Shown: positions 9,091 to 16,777 of the stretch, piece by piece
Numbering within the stretch: the first letter of the stretch is position 1
Layout: each line of letters begins with the position of its first letter
Assembly: GCA_902573835.1 (NCBI GenBank)
Contig: CACGKZ010000008.1
Span: forward strand, 1-41,902
Direction of reading: 5' to 3'
Source of the DNA: an uncultured Pelagibacteraceae bacterium
Lineage (GTDB): Bacteria > Pseudomonadota > Alphaproteobacteria > Pelagibacterales > Pelagibacteraceae
Length of the DNA stretch: 41,902 nucleotides
The notes under the pieces: model-generated
Told to the model about the DNA's origin: nothing
What the model saw: only the letters and a program-made list of their open reading frames with translations
The model's database searches: none
Translations under genes and position numbers: made by a program

Positions 9091-9695
9091 TTAGGCAAAA
9101 TTTCAGCTAAGTACCAATTAGGACTGTTACTTGTCTCTTTTTTAGAGAACTTCCAATGATCGGTTACAGTTTTTATTCGATCAGGATTTCCTTCTAGAAC
9201 ATTATTGCTTTTATCTTTTTTTACTGAAATTATATCAGATACGAATTTAACTGTGGCAAAAATATTGTCTTGAACTTTTTCAAATTTCTCCAGGTTAGAT
9301 TCTTTCATACCTATGAATGTTAACTCTGACTTTATGCCTTTATCTTCTCTATCGGAAATGGCTTGATTAAAATTTGTAGCCATTCTTGGAGTTAAAAGAC
9401 CTTTTAAACTTTTTTTGTCGCCTTTTGCAAAGGCTGTAATAATAGTTTCATAAGCTATTTCAGCACCTTTAATAAATTTTTCTTTTTCTTCACCCTCTAA
9501 TTCGTTCGAATTTTTCTTTTTAAACTTAACTTCATTCTGATTTCGAAATTCTTCAAATTTTTTTTCTGAGAACCTTGGATAGATTTTATCCTCGTGGCCA
9601 GTCTTTCTACCCAAGATACTTCTCAATCTTAGGATAATAAAACCAGCTATCATAGCCAGTAAAATAATATCTATATACCCAAAGTTACTACTCAT
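9087..9695 (-). CDS. Tim44-like domain protein (TimA family)
   Basis: 202-aa inner-membrane protein with a single N-terminal membrane helix (about residues 8-25, IDIILLAMIAGFIILRL), a charged linker rich in Lys/Glu, and a C-terminal Tim44-like domain (about 75-202; begins FIKGAEIAYETIITAFAKGD and ends ADHWKF-like DHWKFSKK...NWYLAEI). The bacterial relatives are the presumed ancestors of mitochondrial Tim44; TimA in Caulobacter is membrane-associated, but its role is unsettled. Its position near secB and fxsA, two membrane/secretion-linked genes, is conserved in alphaproteobacteria. Confidence 0.85.
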   Translation of the reverse strand: MSSNFGYIDIILLAMIAGFIILRLRSILGRKTGHEDKIYPRFSEKKFEEFRNQNEVKFKKKNSNELEGEEKEKFIKGAEIAYETIITAFAKGDKKSLKGLLTPRMATNFNQAISDREDKGIKSELTFIGMKESNLEKFEKVQDNIFATVKFVSDIISVKKDKSNNVLEGNPDRIKTVTDHWKFSKKETSNSPNWYLAEILPK

Positions 9696-9739
9696 AATTT
9701 GCTAAATATACATTATTAATATATTTTTGTATCAGACAA

Positions 9740-10153
9740 ATGAACACAATACTAATATCAATTATAGCCATACCAATAATAGAAATATTGCTATTTATTA
9801 AAATTGGGGAGAATATTGGGGCAATAAATACGATTTTATTAATAATTTTTACGGCAATAGTTGGCGTTTATTTTGCAAGAATTGAGGGTGTTAAGACCAT
9901 TAAGTCCGGATTTGTAAACATTTATCAAAACAAGCTACCAATTTACGAGATGCTGTCTGGAGCATCAATCGCAATAGCAGCTGTGTTACTAATTATTCCA
10001 GGATTTTTTACTGATACAATGGGTTTTTTATTATTAATTCCAGTAACAAGAAAACTTTTTCTTTATCCAATTATAAAAAAAAATAAAAACCAAACAAAAG
10101 AGGATAAAACAATTGAAGCTGAAATAATTGAAGAAAAAAAAGATGAGCTATAA
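9740..10153 (+). CDS. fxsA: FxsA-family membrane protein
   Basis: Small polytopic inner-membrane protein (137 aa), named for suppression of F exclusion of phage T7 in E. coli; its general function is unknown. It has a hydrophobic N-terminus with the family hallmark IEILLFIKIGENIGAINTILLII, then FARIEGVKTIKSG and a second membrane pair around residues 70-100 containing LIIPGFFTDTMGFLLLIP. The tail is acidic and lysine-rich. It overlaps secB by 11 bases in a different frame, so the pair is coupled. Confidence 0.9.
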   Translation: MNTILISIIAIPIIEILLFIKIGENIGAINTILLIIFTAIVGVYFARIEGVKTIKSGFVNIYQNKLPIYEMLSGASIAIAAVLLIIPGFFTDTMGFLLLIPVTRKLFLYPIIKKNKNQTKEDKTIEAEIIEEKKDEL

Positions 10154-10559
10154 AATAATCGCTAGATATATAAAAAAACTCGACTTTGATATTTCTAAAC
10201 CAGACAAGTTTTTTTCACTTACTAGAGATATCTCAAATTATAAATTTAAGATAGACATTAAAAGTAATAGTTTCAAAGATAATATTATAGAAGTGCAAAC
10301 CACGCTAGTTTTGGAGTCAAAAGATAAAAATTTAGATAAAATTAATGCACTTGCTACCTACTCTACTATGGTAGAATTGGATAAAAACTTAACCGATAAA
10401 AAAAAATTAGAGGAAATTATACTAATAGAAATACCAAACAAAATATATCCGGAACTTAGAAAAGTTTTTATTTTTATTTTTGAAAACTCAGGTTTCAAAG
10501 AAATCAAGATTGACCAAGAAGTAGATTTTAAAAAACTATATTTGTCGAGACGGAACTAA
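10143..10559 (+). CDS. secB: Protein-export chaperone SecB (divergent)
   Basis: Cytoplasmic chaperone that keeps presecretory proteins unfolded and hands them to SecA. I start it at ATG 10143 (138 aa); the frame is open to a TTG at 10128 but MSYKIIARYIKKLDFD is the natural SecB N-terminus. Family features include the beta-strand block IIEVQTTLVLESKD and the YSTMVELD segment; the region corresponding to the Zn/SecA-binding C-terminal tail is absent, as is common outside enterics. Identity is low and the call rests partly on synteny (fxsA, Tim44-like, dnaQ). It converges on dnaQ with a four-base overlap. Confidence 0.8.
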   Translation: MSYKIIARYIKKLDFDISKPDKFFSLTRDISNYKFKIDIKSNSFKDNIIEVQTTLVLESKDKNLDKINALATYSTMVELDKNLTDKKKLEEIILIEIPNKIYPELRKVFIFIFENSGFKEIKIDQEVDFKKLYLSRRN

Positions 10560-11218
10560 AAGTAATTTTTCTTAAGCTCAGATTTCAAAAACTTATCATG
10601 ATTTTTTAATTCTTCTTCAGAAGGCTTTACTATTTTCTTAGAGTGGTTAAGAATTTTCACATTACTGTTTTTTTGTTCAACTTTAGAATTAAATGATAAT
10701 TTAGGTTCTTTAGCATCTAAAAGATAAATATAAACTTCTCTTAACAACTCGCAATCTAAAACCGCGTTATGTTTTGTTCTTCTAGACAAATCTACATTAA
10801 ATCTTTTACAAAGTGCATCTAGGGAGTTTGACATTCCAGGGTATTTGCCTCTGGCTAGTTCAAGAGTGTCTATAATTTTATTTTTACTTATAATATCTTT
10901 TTTTAAAATTTTAAGCTCATGATTTATAAAAGGTATATCAAATGATGCATTATGTATGATTAAATCATTGCCGCTTATAAAACTAATGAGTTCTTCTGCT
11001 ATTTCTTTAAATTTTGGTTTATCTTTTAAAAAGTCTGTTGAAAACCCATGAATTTTAAATGCCTCGTCTGGAACGTCGCGTTCAGGATTTATTATTTTGT
11101 GAAAAATTCTTTTAGTTGGAACAAGCTCTTTAGTTTCGATACACGCTATTTCAACAATCCTATGATTATCTTTAAAAGATAATCCGGTAGTTTCAATATC
11201 TAAGAAAATTTCAGACAT
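10556..11218 (-). CDS. dnaQ: DNA polymerase III epsilon subunit (3'-5' proofreading exonuclease)
   Basis: Proofreading exonuclease of the replicative polymerase; 220 aa. The DEDDh motifs are visible: Exo I FLDIETTGLS at the N-terminus, Exo II IIHNASFDIPFINHEL, and Exo III RTKHNAVLDCELL with the catalytic His and Asp. The C-terminal 50 residues are lysine-rich and would contact the alpha subunit. The first eight bases of the gene overlap the end of coaE. It belongs to the minus-strand set ppsR-maf-aroE-coaE-dnaQ next to the candidate origin. Confidence 0.95.
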   Translation of the reverse strand: MSEIFLDIETTGLSFKDNHRIVEIACIETKELVPTKRIFHKIINPERDVPDEAFKIHGFSTDFLKDKPKFKEIAEELISFISGNDLIIHNASFDIPFINHELKILKKDIISKNKIIDTLELARGKYPGMSNSLDALCKRFNVDLSRRTKHNAVLDCELLREVYIYLLDAKEPKLSFNSKVEQKNSNVKILNHSKKIVKPSEEELKNHDKFLKSELKKNYF

Positions 11219-11768
11219 CTAAAACTATATCATGTAATTTTTGTTTTAAAATATTTTTAGATTTGTTGTTAACAATTAAATAATCACAATGTTTAATTTT
11301 TTTCTTTGGAGATATTTGATTTTTGTCTAGAAGATTAAACATTTCTTTTTTGCCACCACTTTTTAAATAACGATCAAGTCGTATTTTTCTTGGTGCGACT
11401 ACTAATATAATAAAATCAAAAAAATTCATTAAATTACTCTCTATAAGCAATGGGATTTCAAAAAAAATAATTTCTTTTTTTCTGTTCTTTTTCGAAAATT
11501 CTTTCATTTTTTTCCTCACAAAAGGATGAATTAATTTTCCCAATTCTTTTAAAGATAATTCCTCACTTAGTAATTTAAATTTTATTTCATTTTTAATATT
11601 TTTATTTTCAATTTTAAATTTTTTTCTTACTTTTTTTTTAAATTGGTTGTTAGAGTATAAATTTTTTACTATCTTGTCTGCACTGAATAGCAAATTATTT
11701 TTTTTTGATAAAATTTTTGCTACTGATGATTTTCCTGAAGATAAAGAACCTGTAATTCCAATTTTCAT
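11211..11768 (-). CDS. coaE: Dephospho-CoA kinase
   Basis: Last step of coenzyme A synthesis: phosphorylates the 3'-OH of dephospho-CoA. The 185-aa P-loop kinase begins MKIGITGSLSSGKSSVAKIL, in which the loop GSLSSGKSS replaces the more usual G.IGSGKS. LIHPFVR and the FFEIPLLIE region (normally D.PLL.E) follow. The lid region contains R-rich DRYLKSGG. The protein is very lysine-rich, in keeping with the base composition. It has a TAATG-type junction with aroE and overlaps dnaQ by eight bases. Confidence 0.93.
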   Translation of the reverse strand: MKIGITGSLSSGKSSVAKILSKKNNLLFSADKIVKNLYSNNQFKKKVRKKFKIENKNIKNEIKFKLLSEELSLKELGKLIHPFVRKKMKEFSKKNRKKEIIFFEIPLLIESNLMNFFDFIILVVAPRKIRLDRYLKSGGKKEMFNLLDKNQISPKKKIKHCDYLIVNNKSKNILKQKLHDIVLDV

Positions 11769-12598
11769 TAACCTAATTTGGACTCCAATAATTTTAGTAA
11801 TTCATCATCAACCTCTGGATTAATTTTATTCCATAAGTAAAAAGACTTTTGACCCTGGTAAATAAACATATTTAATCCATTATACGTTCTAACTTTGTTT
11901 GATTTAAAATACTTAATCATTTTTGTCTCCGCTGGGTTATATATTGTATCTATATAAACTAGGTTTTTTTTAAAATTACTAAAATCGTTGTTAAATTCAT
12001 CGGTTGTATTTAATCCTAGACTTGTTGCATTTATAATAAAATCAAATTTATATAGCTCTTTTGAGAAATCGCTCCATTTAATAATGTTTAAGTTTTTAAA
12101 TTTCTTTTTAAGAAATAATGATTTTTCATAGGTTCTATTACTAAGAAAAATATTATGTATTTTTGACTTTAATAAAGCTAATATAATTGACGGGGCAACT
12201 CCACCCGCTCCAAGTATTAATACTTTTTTATCATTTTTTTCTTGATTGGGAATAGATTTTAAATATGCCGCTTGAAATCCGAAGACATCTGTGTTTTCTC
12301 CTATCAAATTATTTTGTTCGTCTAGCATAATAGTATTAACCGAGTGAGTTTCATTAGCGTCGTTTATGGTTTTGCTTAGAAAAGATATAACAAAGTTTTT
12401 GTAAGGCAAGGTAACGTTTATTCCCTTAATCTCTTTATTCTTAATCTTATCTATAACATTTTGAATTTCATTTTTGTCAATGTCTAAAAGTTCATACTCA
12501 GCATCAATATTGTATTTTTTAAACCAATAATTGTGCATAGTTGGTGAAAGTGAATGAGATATAGGATTGCCTATTATTGCAAATTTCTTTTTTTTCAT
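11768..12598 (-). CDS. aroE: Shikimate dehydrogenase (NADP+)
   Basis: Fourth step of the shikimate pathway to aromatic amino acids and folate: reduces 3-dehydroshikimate. The 276-aa protein shows the substrate loop NPISHSLSPTMHN (10-22), the catalytic K67 in NVTLPYKNF, the acidic partner in GENTDVFGF, the Rossmann loop LGAGGVAPS (about 130), the N-R-T NADP 2'-phosphate clamp (SNRT), and INATSLGL. The start overlaps maf by four bases; the stop shares a base with coaE. Confidence 0.96.
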   Translation of the reverse strand: MKKKKFAIIGNPISHSLSPTMHNYWFKKYNIDAEYELLDIDKNEIQNVIDKIKNKEIKGINVTLPYKNFVISFLSKTINDANETHSVNTIMLDEQNNLIGENTDVFGFQAAYLKSIPNQEKNDKKVLILGAGGVAPSIILALLKSKIHNIFLSNRTYEKSLFLKKKFKNLNIIKWSDFSKELYKFDFIINATSLGLNTTDEFNNDFSNFKKNLVYIDTIYNPAETKMIKYFKSNKVRTYNGLNMFIYQGQKSFYLWNKINPEVDDELLKLLESKLG

Positions 12599-13179
12599 GT
12601 TTTGTAGTTATTTATATAATCCTTAATTTGTTTTATTGGCAAACCCATTATAGAATCTTTATCTCCTTTTACATACTCAAATAAATTTAGCCCGCCTGCT
12701 TCAATTTGATAAACTCCATAGGCTAACAAGGTTTCAGTTTTTATCCCTTCAAGATATCTTTTTAACTCTCCATCGGATAGATTTTTCATTTTTAACTCAG
12801 ATTTATCGGTGTAGTTCCATATCATTGATCCATTTTTGGAAATACAAACAGAACTGATTAAATAATGTTTGTTGCCATTTAATAACTTTAAAATACTGTA
12901 TGCTTCGTCTCTTGAATTAGGTTTGTTTATTAATTTTAAATTAAGCGATACAACACTATCTGCACCCAGAACAAGTTGATCAGGGTACTTAAGGCTTACT
13001 TTGACTGATTTTAATTCTGCTAGGTTCTTTGAAATAACTTCTGGGTCTGCACCTTTTTCTAACAAAGATTCTTTAACCTGATCTTCATCCACATTTGAGG
13101 GAGACACAATTGACTCGACTCCATATTTATCCAATATTTCTTTTCTAACACCACTTTTGGAAGCTAAAACAATTTTCAT
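12595..13179 (-). CDS. maf: Maf-family nucleoside triphosphate pyrophosphatase
   Basis: House-cleaning enzyme of 194 aa that hydrolyses dTTP/UTP or modified nucleotides to monophosphates; overexpression blocks septation in Bacillus, hence the name. It starts MKIVLASKSGVRKEIL (consensus LAS.SPRR..LL, with SGVR replacing SPRR) and carries the catalytic Asp region LGADSVVSL and the C-terminal GLPIKQIKDYI. Which of the Maf subfamilies (YhdE- or YceF-like) it belongs to cannot be decided by eye. Four-base overlaps on both sides tie it to ppsR and aroE. Confidence 0.93.
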   Translation of the reverse strand: MKIVLASKSGVRKEILDKYGVESIVSPSNVDEDQVKESLLEKGADPEVISKNLAELKSVKVSLKYPDQLVLGADSVVSLNLKLINKPNSRDEAYSILKLLNGNKHYLISSVCISKNGSMIWNYTDKSELKMKNLSDGELKRYLEGIKTETLLAYGVYQIEAGGLNLFEYVKGDKDSIMGLPIKQIKDYINNYKT

Positions 13180-13997
13180 TTGTTTCTTTTAATTTCAATT
13201 ATTTTGATAATTGAAGCTGCAGTTTCTTCGACTGATTTTCTAGTTACATCAATGGTTGGCCAACTATATTTTTTAAATAAATTTTTAGAATCTTCCACTT
13301 CTTTTTTTATAGCCCCGATGTCTGTGTAATTAGAAGATCTATTTTCTTGCATCAAAGCTACTCGATTACGTCTTATATCTGACAATCTACCTGGATCTGC
13401 GTACAATCCAATTATGCAAGACTCAAAGTCTTTTTTTTTTAGATCCTCGGGTATTTCTTGATTTGGTACTAAAGGTATGTTTGTCGTTTTATAGCCTCTG
13501 TTTGCTAAATAGATAGATGTGGGTGTTTTGCTAGTTCTGCTTACTCCTAGCAATATCACGTCTGACTTTGATAAATCTTTTGTTATTTTTCCATCATCGT
13601 GGGTCATTGTAAATTGAATTGCTTCAATTCTTTTATAATAATCATCATCTAAAACATGTTGTGCGCTTGGCTTATGAATTGCTTTTTGATTAAGTAGTTT
13701 TGAAAAAGCTAAGATTAAACTACCTAGAACGCCAAAACATGGAATGTCCGACTGTTCACTTTTTTTAGATAAATATTTAGCGAGTTTCGTTTCCACAATT
13801 GTGTAAAGAATAATGGGTCTCTCTCCCTTAATTCCTTCCTCGATTATTTTATCAACTTGTTGCTCAGTTCTAACAAAAAAGAACTCCTTCTTCTCATATT
13901 TAAAATTCTTAAATTGTGACTGCAAAGATAGAAATATTCTATCCAGCGTTTCCCCTGTGGAATCTGAGATAAGATATACATTGTATTTTTCGTTCAT
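13176..13997 (-). CDS. ppsR: Pyruvate phosphate dikinase / PEP synthase regulatory protein (RP001 family)
   Basis: Bifunctional ADP-dependent kinase/phosphorylase of the DUF299 family that switches PPDK or PEP synthase off and on by threonine phosphorylation. It has 273 aa. The N-terminus YLISDSTGETLDRI and the ADP-binding loop GVSRTSKT (151-158) followed by PTSIYLANRGYKTTN are diagnostic. In Rickettsia the homologue is RP001 and in Caulobacter it is the first gene beside the replication origin. Which target (PPDK or PEP synthase) applies is not decidable here. It heads the minus-strand gene set and reads away from the 283-base gap. Confidence 0.94.
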   Translation of the reverse strand: MNEKYNVYLISDSTGETLDRIFLSLQSQFKNFKYEKKEFFFVRTEQQVDKIIEEGIKGERPIILYTIVETKLAKYLSKKSEQSDIPCFGVLGSLILAFSKLLNQKAIHKPSAQHVLDDDYYKRIEAIQFTMTHDDGKITKDLSKSDVILLGVSRTSKTPTSIYLANRGYKTTNIPLVPNQEIPEDLKKKDFESCIIGLYADPGRLSDIRRNRVALMQENRSSNYTDIGAIKKEVEDSKNLFKKYSWPTIDVTRKSVEETAASIIKIIEIKRNK

Positions 13998-14099
13998 AAT
14001 TCTGTTAATAATAATCGTATAACTTTATGTTACTTTAAAAAGCCTACGATATAAAAAATTTGCTCACATTAATTAACATATTTAGTACATTTTATTCGA

Positions 14100-14108
14100 T
14101 GTGAATTA
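14100..14108 (-). promoter_or_regulatory. DnaA box (8 of 9)
   Basis: TGTGAATTA, read on the minus strand as TAATTCACA, matches the DnaA consensus TTATNCACA with one mismatch. Weaker 7-of-9 matches lie nearby at 14060-14068 (TTGCTCACA), 14111-14119 (TTATACATT) and 14132-14140 (minus strand). The spacing of about 40, 10 and 25 bases clusters them within 80 bases, which supports a DnaA-loading region. Confidence 0.5.
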
Positions 14109-14259
14109 TTTTATACATTAAAACTATAAACTGTGAGTATAATACTATCAATAATTCAAATTACGGCAAATTAGGACTTCCCAGTGGGTATAAAATGTTA
14201 AAAACTCAGTATAAATAAATATAGTCGATACTAACATGACCTATTACAATAACTACTCT

Positions 14260-14272
14260 TATCAATATATTA
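14260..14272 (+). promoter_or_regulatory. IHF consensus match in the candidate origin / hemE promoter
   Basis: TATCAATATATTA fits WATCAANNNNTTR at every informative position; a second copy with one mismatch starts at 14146. IHF bends DNA at the Caulobacter and E. coli origins. The site also contains a TATATT -10-like box (14266-14271) about 10 bases before the hemE ATG, so binding here could couple origin state with hemE transcription. AT-rich DNA makes chance matches likely. Confidence 0.35.
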
Positions 14273-14280
14273 TTTAATTT

Positions 14281-15291
14281 ATGAGTAAATTGTTAAATTG
14301 TTTAATAAATAAAGATATTTCTTGTGTACCTATATGGTTTATGAGACAAGCAGGTAGATATTTACCTGAATTTAAACAGTTAAGATCCCAAAATCCAAAT
14401 TTCTTAAAACTATGTCTAAATAGCGATTTATCTTCCGAAATTACATTACAGCCAATGAAAAGATTTAATCTTGACGCTGCAATAATTTTCTCAGATATAT
14501 TAGTAATACCTTATGCTCTACGTCAACCGATGGAATTTGGACATAAATATGGACCTAGAAATTCAAAATTAAATATTAATAAATTTTTAGAGACAACAGA
14601 AAAAAGCTTTCTTTCCACCCTTCAACCCATCTATAAAGCAATAAGCAAAACTAAAAAGATCCTTAATAAAGATAAACCATTAATTGCATTTGTCGGCGCT
14701 CCTTGGACACTAATGATTTATTTATATAATCTTAAAGAACAGGATAAGTTAAATAAAAAAATTTCAATAATAGACAAAAATGAAATAAAGTTAGTTTTAA
14801 AAAAGTTAGATGAATTTTTAAAAATTCATATAATCAATCAGAAACAAGCTGGTGCAGATATAATACAAATATTTGACTCTTGGGCTGGACTGATTGAAAA
14901 TGAAGATCTAGATGAATACTGTTACCAACCTAATAAAAGCTTAATTAATTTTTGTAGAGAGAACAAGATACCATCAATTTGTTTTCCTAAAGGACTAAAA
15001 GAAAATTATAAAAAATTCTTAGAAGAAGTGAAACCAGATGCGATAAACATAGACTACAACGTGGATCCATCTTGGGCTAAAAACAGTTTTGGGAACATTT
15101 GCATACAGGGAGGAATGAAACCAGAAATCCTTCTAAAAGATGAAAAAACAGTATTGCAAGAAGTTGAAAAGTATTTAGACATATTTAGAGATAACCCCTA
15201 CATATTCAATCTTGGACATGGTATCCTACCAAAAACAAACCCAGGTATTATAAAAAAAATAGTAGATAGAGTTAATTTGGTAAAAAAATGA
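14281..15291 (+). CDS. hemE: Uroporphyrinogen decarboxylase
   Basis: Removes the four acetate carboxyls of uroporphyrinogen III to give coproporphyrinogen III. At 336 aa it has the expected length. The N-terminal substrate loop PIWFMRQAGRYLPEF (17-31) with both arginines, the FSDILVIPYAL segment with the catalytic Asp, GFVGAPWTL-like FVGAPWTLM, and the C-terminal NLGHGILP motif are all visible. The ATG at 14281 has no upstream Shine-Dalgarno; a TATATT box ends 10 bases before it, so the mRNA may be nearly leaderless. It overlaps hemH by four bases. Confidence 0.97.
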   Translation: MSKLLNCLINKDISCVPIWFMRQAGRYLPEFKQLRSQNPNFLKLCLNSDLSSEITLQPMKRFNLDAAIIFSDILVIPYALRQPMEFGHKYGPRNSKLNINKFLETTEKSFLSTLQPIYKAISKTKKILNKDKPLIAFVGAPWTLMIYLYNLKEQDKLNKKISIIDKNEIKLVLKKLDEFLKIHIINQKQAGADIIQIFDSWAGLIENEDLDEYCYQPNKSLINFCRENKIPSICFPKGLKENYKKFLEEVKPDAINIDYNVDPSWAKNSFGNICIQGGMKPEILLKDEKTVLQEVEKYLDIFRDNPYIFNLGHGILPKTNPGIIKKIVDRVNLVKK

Positions 15292-16280
15292 ACAACAGTC
15301 ACCCTAAAATAAACTTTGGCAAAACAGGCGTGCTTCTCGTAAATCTCGGAACACCTGACTCCACCAAATGGCTTGACATAAGAAGATATTTGAAAGAATT
15401 TTTGTCTGATAAAAGAGTAATAGAAGTAAACCCATTTTTATGGAAGATTATTCTCAATCTATTTATTTTAAATTTACGGCCGTCTAAAACTGCTAAAGCT
15501 TATAAAGAGATTTGGATGAAAAAAGAGGATATGTCTCCATTAAGATATTTCACTATTATGCAAACAAAAAAACTATTAGATAGAATTAGCAGCAAAGATG
15601 TTATAGTTGACTATGCCATGAGATATGGAAATCCAAGCATTAAGAGTAAAATTTTCAAATTACACGAGGCCGGCTGTGAAAAACTAATAATTTTACCTCT
15701 TTATCCGCAATATGCTGCAGCAACAACAGCAACAGTATGTGACGAGGTCTATAGAGTTTTAATGAAAATGAGATGGCAGCCTAGTTTACAAATTATACCA
15801 CATTACGAATCGGAGCCTCTATATATTAAGGCACTCTCAAATAGTTTGAAAACTAAAATCTCAGAGTTGGAATGGAAACCTGATTTAATCTTAGCATCTT
15901 ACCACGGTATTCCTCAAAAATATTTTGATAAAGGAGATCCTTATCATTGTTATTGCCATAAAACATCAAGATTACTTTCGGAAAATTTTAAAACTATTGA
16001 GATTAGAACCACATTCCAATCTCGATTTGGTCCTGAAGCCTGGTTGAAGCCTTATACTGATGTCACTTTAGAAAAATTACCAAAAGAAGGAAAAAAAAAT
16101 ATAGTTGTCATCTGCCCTGGCTTTTCTTCAGATTGCGTTGAAACTCTTGAAGAAATATCTATTCAAGGCAAAGAAAGCTTCATTAGATCTGGAGGAAGAA
16201 ATTTTGATGTAGTTCCTTGTTTAAATGATAGTGAGGGTCACATAGACTTACTTGAACAATTAACAAAAAAATTTTTATAA
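15288..16280 (+). CDS. hemH: Ferrochelatase
   Basis: Inserts Fe2+ into protoporphyrin IX, the last step of heme b synthesis; membrane-associated. The 330-aa chelatase shows LLVNLGTPDS near the N-terminus, LYPQYAAATTATV, the active-site His in SYHGIPQKY, the Y-H-C-Y-C motif YHCYCHKT, and FQSRFGPEAWLKPYTD with the C-terminal catalytic Glu in CPGFSSDCVETLEEI. Its ATG overlaps the hemE stop (ATGA), and hemJ follows with no intervening base. Confidence 0.97.
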   Translation: MNNSHPKINFGKTGVLLVNLGTPDSTKWLDIRRYLKEFLSDKRVIEVNPFLWKIILNLFILNLRPSKTAKAYKEIWMKKEDMSPLRYFTIMQTKKLLDRISSKDVIVDYAMRYGNPSIKSKIFKLHEAGCEKLIILPLYPQYAAATTATVCDEVYRVLMKMRWQPSLQIIPHYESEPLYIKALSNSLKTKISELEWKPDLILASYHGIPQKYFDKGDPYHCYCHKTSRLLSENFKTIEIRTTFQSRFGPEAWLKPYTDVTLEKLPKEGKKNIVVICPGFSSDCVETLEEISIQGKESFIRSGGRNFDVVPCLNDSEGHIDLLEQLTKKFL

Positions 16281-16715
16281 ATGAATGTATATCTCACGTT
16301 TAAAGCCTTACATCTTATAGCAGTTATTTCTTGGATGGCAGGATTATTATATTTACCAAGAATTTTTGTGTATCACGCTGAGACTAAAGAAAATAAAGGT
16401 CAATCGGAAACTTTCAAATTAATGGAAAAAAGATTGTATTTCTATATTATGAACCCTGCGATGATCTTGTCGTGGGTTTTTGGAATGTTATTAATTCATT
16501 CTCAGGGTATAATAAGTTTAAGTTTTTTATGGATGAAAATTAAACTTGGGCTGGTTATAATTTTGACCGGATATCACTTTTATTTGCTTGCTGTTTTGAA
16601 AGATTTCCAGATTGACAACAATACTAAAAGCTCAAAATTTTTTAGAATTATCAATGAAGTACCTACGATTTTGTTGATTATCATTATATTTGTTGTAATT
16701 TTTAAACCATTATAA
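16281..16715 (+). CDS. hemJ: Protoporphyrinogen IX oxidase HemJ
   Basis: Membrane protein (UPF0093) that oxidises protoporphyrinogen IX to protoporphyrin IX, replacing HemG/HemY in many alphaproteobacteria. It has 144 aa with four hydrophobic segments (about 7-26, 51-72, 80-98, 122-142). The conserved first-helix motif [25 protein letters not shown] (residues 8-32, key His11, Trp18 and His32) and the MNPAMILSW and MKIKLGLV segments are present. It starts directly after the hemH TAA and supplies ferrochelatase with its substrate, so the cluster order is functionally sensible. Confidence 0.93.
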   Translation: MNVYLTFKALHLIAVISWMAGLLYLPRIFVYHAETKENKGQSETFKLMEKRLYFYIMNPAMILSWVFGMLLIHSQGIISLSFLWMKIKLGLVIILTGYHFYLLAVLKDFQIDNNTKSSKFFRIINEVPTILLIIIIFVVIFKPL

Positions 16716-16718
16716 TAC

Positions 16719-16746
16719 TTGAAATTTTATCAAAAAGACTTATATT
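16719..16746 (+). promoter_or_regulatory. Candidate sigma-70 promoter of rho
   Basis: TTGAAA (16719-16724), 16 bases, TATATT (16741-16746). The predicted start is about 25 bases upstream of the rho ATG. The same pair with the same spacer occurs before the Bax1-like gene at 37155-37182. No conserved rho attenuator is evident in the 62-base gap. Confidence 0.4.
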
Positions 16747-16777
16747 CATTGTACTTACCTCAAAATCAATCAACCAA

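Larger units (their letters stand above)
13998..14280. other. oriC: Candidate chromosomal replication origin (oriC) between ppsR and hemE
   Basis: This 283-base gap has no gene on either strand and separates diverging gene sets (ppsR leftward, hemE rightward). Established knowledge: in Caulobacter crescentus and Rickettsia prowazekii the origin lies exactly between hemE and the RP001 gene, and the flanking order seen here (RP001-maf-aroE-coaE-dnaQ-secB on one side, hemE-hemH-hemJ-rho on the other) matches that conserved origin neighbourhood. Inside the gap are a near-consensus DnaA box (14100-14108), weaker ones (14060-14068, 14111-14119, 14132-14140), an IHF-consensus match (14260-14272), a small GC-rich inverted CCCA-G-TGGG (14180-14188), and very AT-rich stretches suited to unwinding. 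No canonical CtrA site (TTAA-N7-TTAA) was found. Confidence 0.7.

Noticed and set aside
9700-9739. CRISPR, phage, IS or toxin-antitoxin signals
   Set aside because: None seen anywhere in the window; all long ORFs are house-keeping or conserved hypothetical genes, so the coordinates are only a placeholder for one checked gap.
13998-14280. CtrA binding sites of the TTAA-N7-TTAA type in the candidate origin
   Set aside because: Several TTAA tetranucleotides occur but none with the required 7-base spacing.
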